This document shows positions 57,901-62,717 of a DNA stretch of 64,000 bases, one piece after another; the first letter of the stretch is position 1; each line of letters opens with the position of its first letter. Source of the DNA: Zoroaster sp. YZ-2022 (Eukaryota > Echinodermata > Asteroidea > Forcipulatida > Zoroasteridae); contig CM055819.1 in the NCBI GenBank assembly GCA_029582265.1, forward strand, positions 36,091,288 to 36,155,287, written 5' to 3'. The translations under genes were made by a program, and so were the position numbers. The notes under the pieces are model-generated. The model was not told where the DNA came from. It saw only the letters and a list, made by a program, of their open reading frames with translations, and searched no databases.

Positions 57901-59913
57901 GCAATGCATGTACATGTACATTTGCTATATATTTGGGGTGCCAATTTCTTTTGGCAGTGTACTTCCTTTAATTGCCTTGGTGCCAGATCCTGGATCCCCG
58001 AAATCAAGAAACTTCGATACCCGGATACCCGTTTTAATTTTCAAATTCAACAACACTTTTTTTAAAATTAATAACGCAACAATTAATGTGGATGTTCCCT
58101 ATAATAATATCCCCTCTATTAACAGCTCATGGCACACACTCCCAGTGCAGACATAAAGCATGCACTAATCCAATAACTTTAAACAATAGGCAAACATTGT
58201 ATCATACTGAATCAGTTAATTAGAGGAAAGTGTGTGGAAACTGTCCATAAAATACTACAAAGGTGTTATCTAGTGTAATCTCTTGAATCGCTTCTTGACA
58301 AAATAAAATTGTAAAAGTGTAAACATTACATTATTCAAGAGTTACAGATTTCTGTTGGCACCGCTCAAATGTTAACTCCAAATTTTAAAAAGTCGGTTTA
58401 CGGGTAATTGAAACCAAGTGCCGGGTATCCGGATACCCGGATACCCGGCACAGCGTTACGCGCCTGGTTAACTTACAGCTATGCATACACATAGTTAGGA
58501 TGTAATGGCAGTTTGCACAACAGTAAAGAGTTGCAATTGTGTTTCACTGTTGATTAGATTGAGCAGTTCCAATTTGGTTGAACATAACTAAAATGATAAT
58601 ACGTCCCTGTAGATCTTAAATTTAAAGAAGAACAAACAATAACACTTACAATACTAGTAAGAACGAAAAGTCTTTGAAAAGACCACTTGGCAGAACGTTG
58701 ATATTTCCTCCTGATAACACACTGCAGATAAAAATTGTCACAAAAGGGAAAAATGCTCTTTGTTATACATTTTGTCAAATTATGACAATAATATTATTAC
58801 TATATTTTGTTGTATATTTTAGATTATAACACCTCATACATAGATTCTGTCTTGTGTTTTTTAGAGAGCGTGTCACATGATGTTTGCTATTTTTACTGTA
58901 ATGCCAAGGAAAGACTAGCCCGTGGCAACCAATGAACTGGCCCATGGCAACCAATGAACTAGCCCATGGCAACCAATGAACTAGCCCATGAAATTGGTCT
59001 AAATGCGTCAATGCTGTTGTTACAACATGAATAAATACGTGTTACAGAAGTGTGACAGAAGTTCAGTATATTTTGGAGTGTTGTCAAGTTAATGAAAGTC
59101 ATGCATTAGTTTGATTTCTTTGTAGCAGGTCTCTTAATAAATTGTGCAGTATTTATGTACGAGGTGTTATAAAACAAATATTGAGTGTTTTCACTCGTGG
59201 TACAGTAAAACTAGTCTCCCTCGGTGATCCCTGGAGCGTTCTATTTTCCCTCGGCTTCGCCTCCGGAAAATATAAGGCTAGTTTTACTGTACCACTCGTA
59301 GCACTAGCAGTCAATGGTGTATATTAATTAAATTGTAATTTCTATTCTTGCTCAGTCAGACCCCTAGCCTACTTACAGTATATTTGTTCTGTTCTTGATG
59401 CCAGCGATGGTGGACTGGTTCCAACCATTCATGCAATCGACACGGTAATAACGACCCTGATTCCAACAATTGCAGACATCAGGACACTGCTGATCTGCAT
59501 ATCATGGATCGACAAGAATAAGATTAAGAAGAAAAACCTCGTAAAAATAAAAACATTTGTGAAATGTAACTTTTTAGAAAAAAAGGAAATATTGTTAAGT
59601 TCAAATTCAGGAAAGAGTACTCTTTCCTAAATTGAAGTGAAATTCATATTTATTTTATAACTCTCCATAGTAATTTCTACCGAGTCCTCGTGATTTTTAT
59701 CATAAAAGTTATAACAGCTGGGCAAAAATAGCAGGTTGGGTGTACTATAAACATTATTTTCCTACCACGACATTTAAAAAAAAGGTACAAACATGTACAC
59801 GCTCTGAGCGATTTAGCATATACGTAGTTTACTCATAACTTACCTGATTGTGCCATGACGACACTGAATCCCTGTGTCATAAAAGCTACAACGATGAAAC
59901 CCAGGTACCCCAT
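6654..59913 (-). CDS. LRR-containing G-protein-coupled receptor (GRL101/relaxin-receptor-like), giant multi-exon gene
   Basis: Multi-exon gene; the coordinates span start codon to stop codon. Transcript order is signal peptide, LRR N-cap, tandem 24-residue LRRs, cysteine hinge, rhodopsin-type seven-helix domain. Each joint was checked by phase: 70 bp, 118 bp, n x 72 bp, 1069 bp give an open frame for any n. With the 41 intact LRR exons the product would be 1402 residues. In known LGR, RXFP and GRL101 genes the LRRs are also encoded by 72-bp exons, but usually about 10-17 of them. The 7TM part resembles type C LGRs, which bind relaxin-like peptides or unknown ligands at the plasma membrane. 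No LDLa module, normal for RXFP1/2 and GRL101, was found. Which exons are joined in real mRNA is unknown. Confidence is high that this is an LRR-GPCR and low on exact exon usage. Confidence 0.85.
7723..12963 (-). other. 5.2-6.6-kb intron between LRR array and 7TM exon
   Basis: No LRR-type exon is visible. It holds the tRNA-like sequence at 9061, an inverted pair of gacaactcgacc/gggtcgagttgtc segments (about 9570-9650 and 10235-10300), a gagtccgagtcc-rich patch at 10805-10955 with a weaker one at 8420-8465, and a poly-G run near 11983. Confidence 0.5.
9061..9125 (-). repeat. tRNA-like sequence, probably SINE head
   Basis: The reverse strand has tggctcatcagcgggttag (A-box-like) and ggttcaaatcc (B box) at tRNA spacing, followed by a T/A-run. 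Stem pairing is incomplete, so not a functional tRNA. Confidence 0.5.
12964..13035 (-). pseudogene. LRR exon 1 (most 3'), donor destroyed
   Basis: Open 72-bp LRR exon starting FLENNNISEI and ending GLKNLQT. The donor reads GG where all intact copies have GT, so it cannot join the 7TM exon by the standard rule. The acceptor (catgttag) is intact. Confidence 0.7.
13970..14205. mobile_element. fold-back element with 43-bp inverted ends
   Basis: Arms at 14004-14047 and 14155-14197 (taagactaattg...) match with two differences. The loop has gatcgaaacgtcgag. Partial copies occur at about 7890-7960 and 56150-56225. Confidence 0.7.
14371..14442 (-). CDS. LRR exon 2, last usable LRR before the 7TM exon
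   Basis: 72 bp, open, catgttag acceptor and gtaagt donor. Reads FLIHNNISEI at its start; the body APRTFDDL differs from the array consensus. Splicing to 7722 would give LRSLQTL-FVNDYRLCC, matching the LRR-to-hinge joint of LGRs. The next exon is 6.6 kb away. Confidence 0.75.
14923..14994 (-). CDS. LRR exon 3
   Basis: 72 bp, open, AG/GT sites intact. Starts ALENNTISEI, body TPGTFDGLRSLQT. First of three copies of an exon trio (this type, type B, type C) repeated about every 1.48 kb. Confidence 0.75.
15583..15654 (-). CDS. LRR exon 4 (type B)
   Basis: 72 bp, open, AG/GT intact. Starts YLQNNNISKI, body APQTFDGLHNLIK. Type B exons differ along their whole length from the common type, so they are an older lineage. 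Confidence 0.75.
16095..16191 (-). pseudogene. type C LRR exon with insertion and stop
   Basis: 97 bp instead of 72. In the LRR frame it reads LLSNNKIS and then TAA. About 25 bp (with a second atatcag) is inserted in the middle; after it QGTFGALQKL is readable in another frame. Acceptor ttgaag and donor gttagt remain. Confidence 0.7.
16573..16644 (-). CDS. LRR exon 6
   Basis: 72 bp, open, AG/GT intact. Starts LLENNTISEI, body TPGAFDGLRSLQT. Second copy in the ~1.48-kb trio array. Confidence 0.75.
17060..17131 (-). CDS. LRR exon 7 (type B)
   Basis: 72 bp, open, AG/GT intact; identical by eye to the type B exon at 15583 (1477 bp away). Confidence 0.75.
17572..17668 (-). pseudogene. type C LRR exon with insertion and stop
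   Basis: 97 bp, same insertion and same TAA as the copy at 16095, 1477 bp away. The defect therefore predates this duplication. Confidence 0.7.
18050..18121 (-). CDS. LRR exon 9
   Basis: 72 bp, open, AG/GT intact. Starts LLENNTISEI and ends GLRSLQI. Third copy in the trio array. Confidence 0.75.
18533..18604 (-). CDS. LRR exon 10 (type B variant)
   Basis: 72 bp, open, AG/GT intact. Starts YLQKNNISKL, body ALQTFDGLHNLIE: Lys and Leu changes relative to its two sisters. Confidence 0.75.
19045..19137 (-). pseudogene. type C LRR exon, 93 bp, with stop
   Basis: Same internal insertion and TAA as other type C copies, with a further small deletion next to the donor. Confidence 0.65.
19517..19588 (-). 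CDS. LRR exon 12
   Basis: 72 bp, open, AG/GT intact. Starts SLGMNKISEI, ends GLRSLQA. First of six copies spaced 348-350 bp apart. Confidence 0.75.
19866..19937 (-). CDS. LRR exon 13
   Basis: 72 bp, open, AG/GT intact. Starts GLGINNISEI, ends GLQSLQT. 349 bp from its neighbour, with nearly identical intron sequence. Confidence 0.75.
20214..20285 (-). CDS. LRR exon 14
   Basis: 72 bp, open, AG/GT intact. Starts GLETNKISEI, ends GLQSLQI. Confidence 0.75.
20564..20635 (-). CDS. LRR exon 15
   Basis: 72 bp, open, AG/GT intact. Starts GLGMNNISEI, ends GLQSLQA. Confidence 0.75.
20912..20983 (-). CDS. LRR exon 16
   Basis: 72 bp, open, AG/GT intact. Starts GLGMNNISEI, ends GLRSLQT. Confidence 0.75.
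21308..25070 (+). mobile_element. APE-type non-LTR retrotransposon (LINE), near full length
   Basis: 3763 bp inserted in an LRR exon with an 8-bp target duplication (taatttca). It has a ~520-bp GC-rich 5' region, one long coding frame with endonuclease and reverse transcriptase, and a short (ATT)n 3' tail. High GC and coding density contrast with the AT-rich host. Clade is uncertain: the short TSD, single frame and microsatellite tail suggest RTE-like or CR1/L2-like. Confidence 0.9.
21825..25022 (+). CDS. LINE polyprotein: AP endonuclease and reverse transcriptase, one in-frame stop
   Basis: The frame from 21825 to 25022 is 1066 codons, broken only by TAA at 22422-22424. The N-terminal third is an AP endonuclease: SWNVRTMCPG, LQETRLAESG, GVGFAVS and the GD.NARVG motif in which the stop sits, then WMHPRSKHWHQLD and TDHSLV. 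Reverse transcriptase follows: GTDGIPADLL, NYRGISLLSV, GFRSGRSTIDMVFSVRQ, FVDLTKAFD, SGVKQGCMLAPTLF and the catalytic FADD at about 24198-24209. The C-terminal part has LRWLGHLRRMPDGRLPK. The start codon is uncertain; 21870 or later is possible. The stop separates the endonuclease tail from the RT, so this copy probably cannot move by itself. It appears young. Confidence 0.85.
25527..25598 (-). CDS. LRR exon 18 (type B')
   Basis: 72 bp, open, AG/GT intact. Starts YLQNNNISKL, body APQPFYGLHNLIE. The same sequence recurs at 28204, 34026 and 37444. Confidence 0.75.
25937..26117. mobile_element. short aggtgttcg fold-back element, copy 1
   Basis: Three aggtgttcgag...gcgcgaacacct hairpins followed by a CTC-rich end. 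Interrupts aaactagt/gaatttg. Confidence 0.7.
26153..26816. mobile_element. 664-bp non-autonomous TIR element, TAA target duplication
   Basis: Ends are inverted repeats of at least 24 bp beginning TGGCCCTGTCACACTGTT. TAA flanks both sides (26150-26152 and 26817-26819). Sister introns at 28823 and 34643 show the empty site attcagtaaagaag. The interior is packed with catacgct-like ~10-bp repeats in both orientations and has no long reading frame. TIR plus a 3-bp TAA duplication suggests a PIF/Harbinger-related MITE. Confidence 0.8.
26875..26972 (-). pseudogene. type C LRR exon with insertion and stop
   Basis: 98 bp; LLSNNKIS then TAA in the LRR frame. Acceptor and gttaat donor present. Confidence 0.65.
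27356..27427 (-). CDS. LRR exon 20
   Basis: 72 bp, open, AG/GT intact. Starts GLETNKIREI (Arg in place of Ser), then TFEGLQSLQI. Confidence 0.75.
27707..27778 (-). CDS. LRR exon 21
   Basis: 72 bp, open, gtgagt donor. Starts VLANNSISEI, ends GLRSLQT. This is the uninterrupted sister of the LINE-split exon at 21260. Confidence 0.75.
28204..28275 (-). CDS. LRR exon 22 (type B')
   Basis: 72 bp, open, AG/GT intact; same sequence as 25527. Part of the second sister block. Confidence 0.75.
28612..28790. mobile_element. short aggtgttcg fold-back element, copy 2
   Basis: Same intron position and structure as copy 1 in the next sister block. Confidence 0.7.
28880..28977 (-). pseudogene. type C LRR exon with insertion and stop
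   Basis: 98 bp; same stop after LLSNNKIS as in other copies. Confidence 0.65.
29361..29432 (-). CDS. LRR exon 24
   Basis: 72 bp, open, AG/GT intact. Starts GLQTNKISEI; body has TFGGLQSLQI. Confidence 0.75.
29711..29782 (-). CDS. LRR exon 25
   Basis: 72 bp, open, AG/GT intact. Starts SLGINNISEI, ends GLQSLQA. Confidence 0.75.
30059..30130 (-). CDS. LRR exon 26
   Basis: 72 bp, open, AG/GT intact. Starts GLRINNISEI, ends GLQSLQT. Confidence 0.75.
30407..30478 (-). CDS. LRR exon 27
   Basis: 72 bp, open, AG/GT intact. Starts GLGINNISEI. It differs from the exon 348 bp away at one residue (Gly for Arg) on the concave face. Confidence 0.75.
30755..30826 (-). CDS. LRR exon 28 (type D)
   Basis: 72 bp, open, AG/GT intact. 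Starts SLHNNKISKI, body SNVTFDGLQSLQI. The asparagine in NVT is a possible N-glycosylation site shared by type D exons. Confidence 0.75.
31283..31354 (-). CDS. LRR exon 29
   Basis: 72 bp, open, AG/GT intact. Starts GLGMNKISEI, ends GLRGLQI. The last two bases are CT rather than TT, which still gives Leu at the joint. Confidence 0.75.
31630..31701 (-). CDS. LRR exon 30
   Basis: 72 bp, open, AG/GT intact. Starts GLGMNNISEI, ends GLQSLQT. Confidence 0.75.
31981..32052 (-). CDS. LRR exon 31 (type D)
   Basis: 72 bp, open, AG/GT intact. Starts MLQHNKISKI, body SNVTFDGLQSLQT; 1226 bp from the type D exon at 30755. Confidence 0.75.
32480..32551 (-). CDS. LRR exon 32
   Basis: 72 bp, open, AG/GT intact. 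Starts GLGINKISEI, ends GLRSLQI; the ~1.2-kb-shifted sister of 31283. Confidence 0.75.
32827..32898 (-). CDS. LRR exon 33
   Basis: 72 bp, open, AG/GT intact. Starts GLGMNNISEI; sister of 31630 (1197 bp away). Confidence 0.75.
33178..33249 (-). CDS. LRR exon 34
   Basis: 72 bp, open, AG/GT intact. Starts LLAVNKISEI, a concave-face sequence seen only here. Confidence 0.75.
33529..33600 (-). CDS. LRR exon 35
   Basis: 72 bp, open, AG/GT intact. Starts MLANNTISEI, ends GLRSLQT. By eye the same sequence as the LINE-split exon at 21260 without the insertion: a paralogous empty site. Confidence 0.78.
34026..34097 (-). CDS. LRR exon 36 (type B')
   Basis: 72 bp, open, AG/GT intact; same sequence as 25527 and 28204. 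Third sister block. Confidence 0.75.
34435..34611. mobile_element. short aggtgttcg fold-back element, copy 3
   Basis: Same position and structure in the third sister block. Confidence 0.7.
34701..34798 (-). pseudogene. type C LRR exon with insertion and stop
   Basis: 98 bp; same insertion and TAA as the other type C copies. Confidence 0.65.
35182..35253 (-). CDS. LRR exon 38
   Basis: 72 bp, open, AG/GT intact. Starts GLETNKISEI; body APGTFDGLQSLQI with Ala where most have Thr. Confidence 0.75.
35532..35603 (-). CDS. LRR exon 39
   Basis: 72 bp, open, AG/GT intact. Starts SLGMNKISEI, ends GLRSLQA, as at 19517. Confidence 0.75.
35882..35953 (-). CDS. LRR exon 40, weakened donor
   Basis: 72 bp and open; starts GLRINNISEI. 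The donor is gtagta because one A of the usual gtaagta is deleted. Probably used less efficiently. Confidence 0.65.
36229..36300 (-). CDS. LRR exon 41
   Basis: 72 bp, open, AG/GT intact. Starts GLETNKISEI, then TFEGLQSLQI. Confidence 0.75.
36579..36650 (-). CDS. LRR exon 42
   Basis: 72 bp, open, AG/GT intact. Starts WLGINNISEI; the only copy with Trp at the first concave position. Confidence 0.75.
36931..37002 (-). CDS. LRR exon 43 (type D)
   Basis: 72 bp, open, AG/GT intact. Starts SLQDNKISKI, body SNVTFDGLQSLQI. Confidence 0.75.
37444..37515 (-). CDS. LRR exon 44 (type B')
   Basis: 72 bp, open, AG/GT intact; fourth copy of the sequence at 25527. The intron on its upstream side carries the Ty3/gypsy insertion. 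Confidence 0.75.
37845..37906 (-). repeat. LTR (left, 62 bp, internally deleted)
   Basis: Matches the first ~31 and last ~31 bases of the right LTR; the middle ~117 bp is missing. PPT-like gaaaaaaaaaaaaaagggaga borders it on the minus strand. Confidence 0.75.
38542..39427 (-). pseudogene. gypsy integrase
   Basis: The zinc-binding part (HQSHQGVEKTKRLARDIVFW, CAVCQTYQ) is at 39164-39427. The catalytic core continues from 39210 in another frame after KVGIRF: VDYYSDYFE, SDNGPQYAS and YPQSNGKAEKAV keep D, D and E. The C-terminus has KPATVIKKHDNPLSYIT. One frameshift divides it. Confidence 0.85.
39455..40015 (-). pseudogene. gypsy RNase H domain
   Basis: SVDASSTGVGAVLLQ, ASKAFTETQMRYAQIEKELA, ESDHKPLE and VADALSRN, the RNase HI pattern of Ty3/gypsy pol. 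Ends at an in-frame TGA just before the integrase. The joint to RT is frameshifted near an A-run at about 40020. Confidence 0.85.
40090..41319 (-). pseudogene. gypsy pol: zinc knuckle, deleted protease, reverse transcriptase
   Basis: Begins with CKKCGKMNRYANKC, a CCHC knuckle with Arg in place of His. The aspartic protease is nearly gone: WTVNLNIQGN runs directly into QNSVTPVLGLHACEQL with no D-T/S-G triad. RT follows: KDKVRICLDPKHLN, FSTLDASSGYWQL, RLPFGIKPALEIFQ and MDDILVWG (catalytic DD). It shifts out of frame after DADWQWH. Confidence 0.85.
41366..41936 (-). pseudogene. gypsy gag remnant
   Basis: Two overlapping pieces: capsid-like (LAEEWRKWKQRFELYLSASG, FNDDEKKASLETYF) at 41667-41936 and, after a frameshift, MIDQFVTDLRLKAKSCEFG at 41366-41665. 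Capsid-domain retro-gag pattern of Ty3 elements. A further shift separates it from the zinc knuckle. Confidence 0.75.
41971..42149 (-). repeat. LTR (right, 179 bp)
   Basis: TG...CA ends; unusually short for a gypsy LTR. Contains a small repeat of atcaatgc near its end. Confidence 0.75.
42173..42303. mobile_element. short aggtgttcg fold-back element, copy 4
   Basis: Two hairpins instead of three; fourth sister block, just beyond the gypsy element. Confidence 0.7.
42393..42490 (-). pseudogene. type C LRR exon with insertion and stop
   Basis: 98 bp; same TAA as other type C copies. Followed by the 2.0-kb TIR element. Confidence 0.65.
42611..44634. mobile_element. 2.0-kb TIR element, CAGGGG ends, no transposase
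   Basis: Starts CAGGGGTTTCAA and ends TTGAAACCCCTG. The 6-bp gttatc stands at both flanks (42605-42610 and 44635-44640), and sister introns show the empty site caacgttatcagacaatc. CAGGGG ends recall hAT elements, but those make 8-bp duplications, so class is open. No long ORF; the right end is GC-rich (gccggcgccggcgcc). Confidence 0.75.
44212..44300. mobile_element. 89-bp palindromic element nested in the 2.0-kb element
   Basis: Inverted ends TAGTCTGGTTCCC (44212-44224) and its complement (44288-44300). MITE-like; no gene. Confidence 0.55.
44904..44975 (-). CDS. LRR exon 46
   Basis: 72 bp, open, AG/GT intact. Starts VVENNTISEI, body TPGAFDGLQNLQI. Val replaces the second consensus Leu of the strand. 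Confidence 0.72.
45395..45431 (-). pseudogene. truncated type B LRR exon
   Basis: Only the acceptor half of a type B exon remains. The donor half, from the GLHNL region onward, is deleted. A 0.8-kb insertion lies just above it. Confidence 0.6.
45527..46319. mobile_element. 0.8-kb GC-richer insertion, unclassified
   Basis: Interrupts intron sequence that is continuous at 51130 (cactttatgaaagcatactt). One end has the hairpin acccgatctgaagatcgggt. TATA-like boxes occur on both strands (gtatttaagc at ~45998, tatatata at ~46262). A 154-codon minus ORF inside matches nothing I know. Could be a solo LTR or another non-autonomous element. Confidence 0.5.
46566..50497. mobile_element. 3.9-kb fold-back/satellite element
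   Basis: Inserted in the intron sequence aaactagttttgaatttg. Begins with several aggtgttcg...cgaacacct hairpins (46566-46800), followed by ~150-bp tandem repeats, and ends in a gaacacct motif. Shorter versions occupy the same intron position in four sister blocks. No coding sequence is recognisable. Confidence 0.7.
47000..50460. repeat. ~150-bp satellite, about 20 copies in four groups
   Basis: Unit contains catatctcaacaaccacaag, gttaattgtcgaaaaatatt, and ttcctgtccaaaccggaag. Groups are separated by a spacer with ttcttcttctccggat and catgaacttgaaacttggca near 46840, 47740, 48880 and 50110. Confidence 0.85.
50596..50692 (-). pseudogene. type C LRR exon with insertion and stop
   Basis: 97 bp; LLSNNTIS then TAA. 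One point change relative to other copies, same insertion. Confidence 0.65.
50968..51039 (-). CDS. LRR exon 49 (type B variant)
   Basis: 72 bp, open, AG/GT intact. Starts YLPNNSISKI, body ATQSFDGLHNLIQ: the most diverged intact type B copy. Confidence 0.75.
51476..51570 (-). pseudogene. type C LRR exon, 95 bp, with stop
   Basis: Same insertion and TAA as other type C copies, with small indels near the donor. Confidence 0.65.
51955..52026 (-). CDS. LRR exon 51 (type D)
   Basis: 72 bp, open, AG/GT intact. Starts LLQNNKISKI, body SNVTFDGLQSLQT. Confidence 0.75.
52319..52390 (-). CDS. LRR exon 52
   Basis: 72 bp, open, AG/GT intact. Starts GLGINNISEI, ends GLQSLQT. Confidence 0.75.
52670..52707 (-). 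pseudogene. truncated type D LRR exon fused to intron
   Basis: The donor and last ~12 codons of a type D exon are present. After tgttacat the sequence jumps into intron material normally ~200 bp away (catcaaatttgctgccggga). The acceptor is lost: a deletion scar from recombination between units. Confidence 0.6.
52796..52867 (-). CDS. LRR exon 54, first intact LRR after the N-cap
   Basis: 72 bp, open, AG/GT intact. Starts SLEMNNITDI, body TPGTFDGLRSLQY. It differs from the array consensus at several sites, as expected for an edge copy. Confidence 0.72.
53168..53239 (-). pseudogene. LRR exon 55, donor destroyed
   Basis: 72 bp and open (VLENNTISEI, then TFGGLRSLQT). The donor reads CT instead of GT, so normal splicing out of it is not expected. 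Confidence 0.7.
53545..55013. mobile_element. TIR element, TTAGGG.TTTT ends
   Basis: Interrupts the repeated intron sequence gaccaaaatctaacagaaca. Starts ttagggattttagtcacgtg and ends in the near-complement cacctgaaaaccctaa. AT-rich, no gene recognised. Confidence 0.5.
55133..55222. mobile_element. ~90-bp TTAA-flanked MITE, copy 2
   Basis: Same ends and interior (aataaaaatccttcaaaatc) as the copy at 94. Confidence 0.65.
55573..55644 (-). pseudogene. degenerate type D LRR exon
   Basis: Acceptor side is normal (WLQNNKISKI, then NVTYFYGLH), followed by a TAG in frame. The donor side is replaced by unrelated sequence. Most upstream LRR relic; a donor-like cttacaattt remnant lies near 56101. Confidence 0.6.
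56664..57155. mobile_element. shorter relative of the 53.5-kb TIR element
   Basis: Left ~290 bp resembles 53545 onward. Ends tagggattttggt and accaaaatccct are inverted. Internally deleted. Confidence 0.5.
58918..58992. repeat. 22-bp minisatellite x3.5
   Basis: Unit gcccatggcaaccaatgaac plus ta. Confidence 0.85.
59197..59295. mobile_element. 99-bp snap-back element
   Basis: 18-bp perfect inverted arms gtggtacagtaaaactag at 59197-59214 and 59278-59295, with an inner tattttcc/ggaaaata stem. Confidence 0.65.
59377..59494 (-). CDS. LRR N-terminal cap (LRRNT) exon
   Basis: 118 bp between an atatgcag acceptor and a gtaagt donor. It reads QQCPDVCNCWNQ, then RVDCMNGW and NRTNIL: the CP..C.C....C spacing of an LRRNT cap. 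It starts with two bases and ends with CT, so any 72-bp LRR exon (first base A or C) completes a leucine codon and continues in frame. Two possible N-glycosylation sites (NQS, NRT) are visible. It lies about 6.5 kb upstream of the first intact LRR exon. Confidence 0.8.
59844..59913 (-). CDS. first coding exon: start codon and signal peptide
   Basis: The reverse strand reads MGYLGFIVVAFMTQGFSVVM followed by AQS and one base of the next codon, then a gtaagt donor. Hydrophobic core and small residues at the end (MAQS) look like a cleavable signal peptide of about 20 residues. The single leftover G joins AT of the next exon to make Asp, which supports the exon pair. The exon continues as 5' UTR to about 59972, where a catttcag acceptor stands; a gtaagt donor at about 60088-60093 could close an upstream UTR exon. 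No TATA box can be assigned. Confidence 0.75.
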
Positions 59914-59972
59914 GGTTTCTCGTTCCACCTTTCCCGTTGATGTCAAAAATTGTTTAAGAGATGAACTTATAT

Positions 59973-61065
59973 CTGAAATGCATACATATTAAAACTGAAA
60001 TGATGTTGTACGTTCTCTGAGTTTAACGAGTAAGAAAAAACACCAAACACCGGTTATAAAACGTCATTATGATAGCATTTGGATAAAACTTACATTTCGG
60101 TGAATTATTGTAATAGCCATAGATGTCTGATGTGCAATCAGGGATTTTCAGAGTGGAGGGAGGGCAAACATTTTTCGGGGTACATTTACCGACACAAAAC
60201 TAATATGAAAAGATAATTTACTTTGTTTTCCCCAAAATGGACGACCTCTAAAAAAGGGGGGACTGCCACCCGAAACCGCAGCTCTTTCCTTGAGTAAAAT
60301 ACAATGTATTACGAAGTAATAACAACTGATAACCAACAACTCGGGGAATCTCCAGTGCTTAGAAACATGATACATTTGCAGTCAGCAAACCCATAGCTCT
60401 AGGTTTGTCGATTGAAAACTTATTCTGGACCAACCTTTGTTCTAGTACCTTTGATGCTTCATTTGCTGACTGAGGCTCTAAATGCCGACTGAGAAAAATT
60501 ATTGGGGGTGTCACGCCCCCATCCCCCGCTCGCTTTACGGCCTGTGTGCAATCAATTATTAGTGGATATTACATTTTGACTGAAGTACAAAATGTCTGGA
60601 TCAATTTAGCCAATCATGGTTGTTGTGTGATGGATTTATATGCAGACATAAGCATAATGTGCGACTCCGCAACTCTCGAATTGTATTTTGTGACAACGAA
60701 CCACATCATGATAAATCAAAAGTAACATTTTCCATATGAAACAAACTACAATCCTTGATAACTGGCTTGTTTAAAGCTTTGCTGAATTTTAAACTCCAAA
60801 CATAAGTGTTTCTCTTTTTAAAAAATACGGGTATGTGTTCTTTCACTGTTAGAAATCTGAACAAATTACATCTTTAATATAATTATATGAGAGCTGTGTA
60901 ACACAGCGATGCTATTGAAATATCATCATCGTTAGAATGATCAGTGACACTGAATTGTGTGCTGCCTATGACGTGTACACAATTCAAATTGATTTTTTTA
61001 AAGGGTGGTATAGAAAACAGCGACAAAAATCAAATTTCTACGAAAGCCCATTAGTGCCATCGCTA
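59973..61065. other. receptor 5' flank, no other gene seen
   Basis: A possible 5' UTR exon may end at 60094 (minus gtaagt). No TATA box or other core promoter can be assigned. Confidence 0.4.
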
Positions 61066-61696
61066 TTTTATTTTCGAGAGCAGTTATTTATATTTTCAAG
61101 AGCAGTTATTTTTATATTTTCGAGAGCAGTTATTTTTATTTTCAAGAGCAGTTATTTTTGTTTTCGAGAGCAGTTATTTATATTTTCCAGAGCAGTTATT
61201 TTTCTTTTCAAGAGCAGCTACTTATATTTTCAAGAGCAGTTATTTTTATTTTCAAGAGCAGCTATTTATATTTTCAAGAGCAGTTATTTATATTTTCAAG
61301 AGCAGTTATTTATATTTTCAAGAGCAGTTATTTATATTTTCAAGAGCAGTTATTTTTATTTTGAAGAGCAGCTATTTATATTTTCAAGAGCAGTTATTTA
61401 TATTTTCAAGAGCAGTTATTTATATTTTCAAGAGCAGTTATTTATATTTTCAAGAGCAGTTATTTATATTTTCAAGAGCAGTTATTTATATTTTCAAGAG
61501 CAGTTATTTATATTTTTAAGAGCAGTTATTTATATTTTCAAGAGCAGTTATTTTTATTTTCAAGAGCAGTTATTTTTATTTTCAAGAGCAGTTATTTATA
61601 TTTTCCAGAGCAGTTATTTTTTTTTTCAAGAGCAGTTATTTATATTTTCCAGAGCAATTATTTATATTTTCGAGAGCAGTTATTTTTATTTTCAAG
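61066..61696. repeat. 22-bp minisatellite, about 28 copies
   Basis: Unit ttatttatattttcaagagc plus ag, with a common T variant. Because 22 is not divisible by three and no frame has a stop, it produces a false 423-codon open frame from 60937. Confidence 0.9.
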
Positions 61697-62039
61697 AAGC
61701 ACATGTTTCGCGCGGACGCCTAGCCTGTGTATGCAGTGTAGCTAGTGCATGCAGCTTGCATACATTCCTCAAAAGCGCAGCTGTAATACTGGGAGCAGTG
61801 TTTCCTCAGAATGCCCCACCAGAACTCAATGCGCTGGTTGCTCTGACTGCTTCCTTCGAGGAAGCTCCTCTCCTCTGCAAATGCATCTTGAGAGTTTCTT
61901 CTCATGACTGTTGCATCTGTCGAACAGGACTGTTTTCCGTTCCAGCGTCGCCCCGAAGTAGTCTAGGACAACCTACTTTGTTTCTCACAGTGAAATACCG
62001 GTACCCCGCAATAATATGGAACCCCACAACTGCCTTCGG

Positions 62040-62430
62040 TGCCCATATCGCTTCATTCGGCCGATTCAACCATTTCATTCGGCCGATTCACCATTTCATT
62101 CTGCTATATCACCATTTCATTCGGCTACTCATCATTTCATTTGCCCAATCATCATTTCATTCGGCTAGTCTTCATTTCGTTCGCCTTTTCGTCATTTCAT
62201 TCGGCTAGTCTTCATTTCATTCGGCTATTCACCATTTCATTCGGCTATTCACCATTTCATTTGCCCAATCATCATTTCATTCGGCTAGTCTTCATTTCGT
62301 TCGGCTTTTCATCATTTCATTCGGCTATTCACCATTTCATTCGGCTATTCACCATTTCATTTGCCCAGATCATCATTTCATTCGGCTAGTCTTCATTTCC
62401 TTCGGTTGTTCATCATTTCATTGACCCAAT
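62040..62430. repeat. 20-bp minisatellite, about 19 copies
   Basis: Unit catttcattcggctattcac with variants (ggctagtctt, tgcccaatcat). Confidence 0.9.
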
Positions 62431-62717
62431 CATCATTCTGCTCGGCAAACCATCATTCACTGCAGAACATCGATCACCACCGCGCGCTGCAGCCACCGGT
62501 TTAGGGCTCCACTGGTTTAGCCCTAAACCGATTAATATTGTACACGGGTTTGTTATAACGGCAAGCATAGTTTTGGAGGCTGGTGTAAGGAGACTATACT
62601 TGACCGTGGCCTCGATCTAGTAAACAACGGACTGTCACCATATGTGGATGCTCACGATCACATGTGCGATGTCAAAATTATGGTGTTCTAAAAAGGACAC
62701 ATGCACATTGCAAGAAG

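Larger units (their letters stand above)
57156..59376. other. intron between N-cap and first LRR, repeat fragments
   Basis: Contains atatcgcgat/tcgatat-rich repeats at 57360-57765, inverted ggatacccggataccc segments at about 58015-58030 and 58420-58452, and the minisatellite and snap-back element listed separately. No exon recognised. Confidence 0.45.

Noticed and set aside
60937..62208. 423-codon open frame rich in YIFKSSYLYFQEQLF
   Set aside because: It is read through a 22-bp minisatellite with no stop in any frame, then into another minisatellite; periodic peptide is an artefact of 3 x 22 bp.
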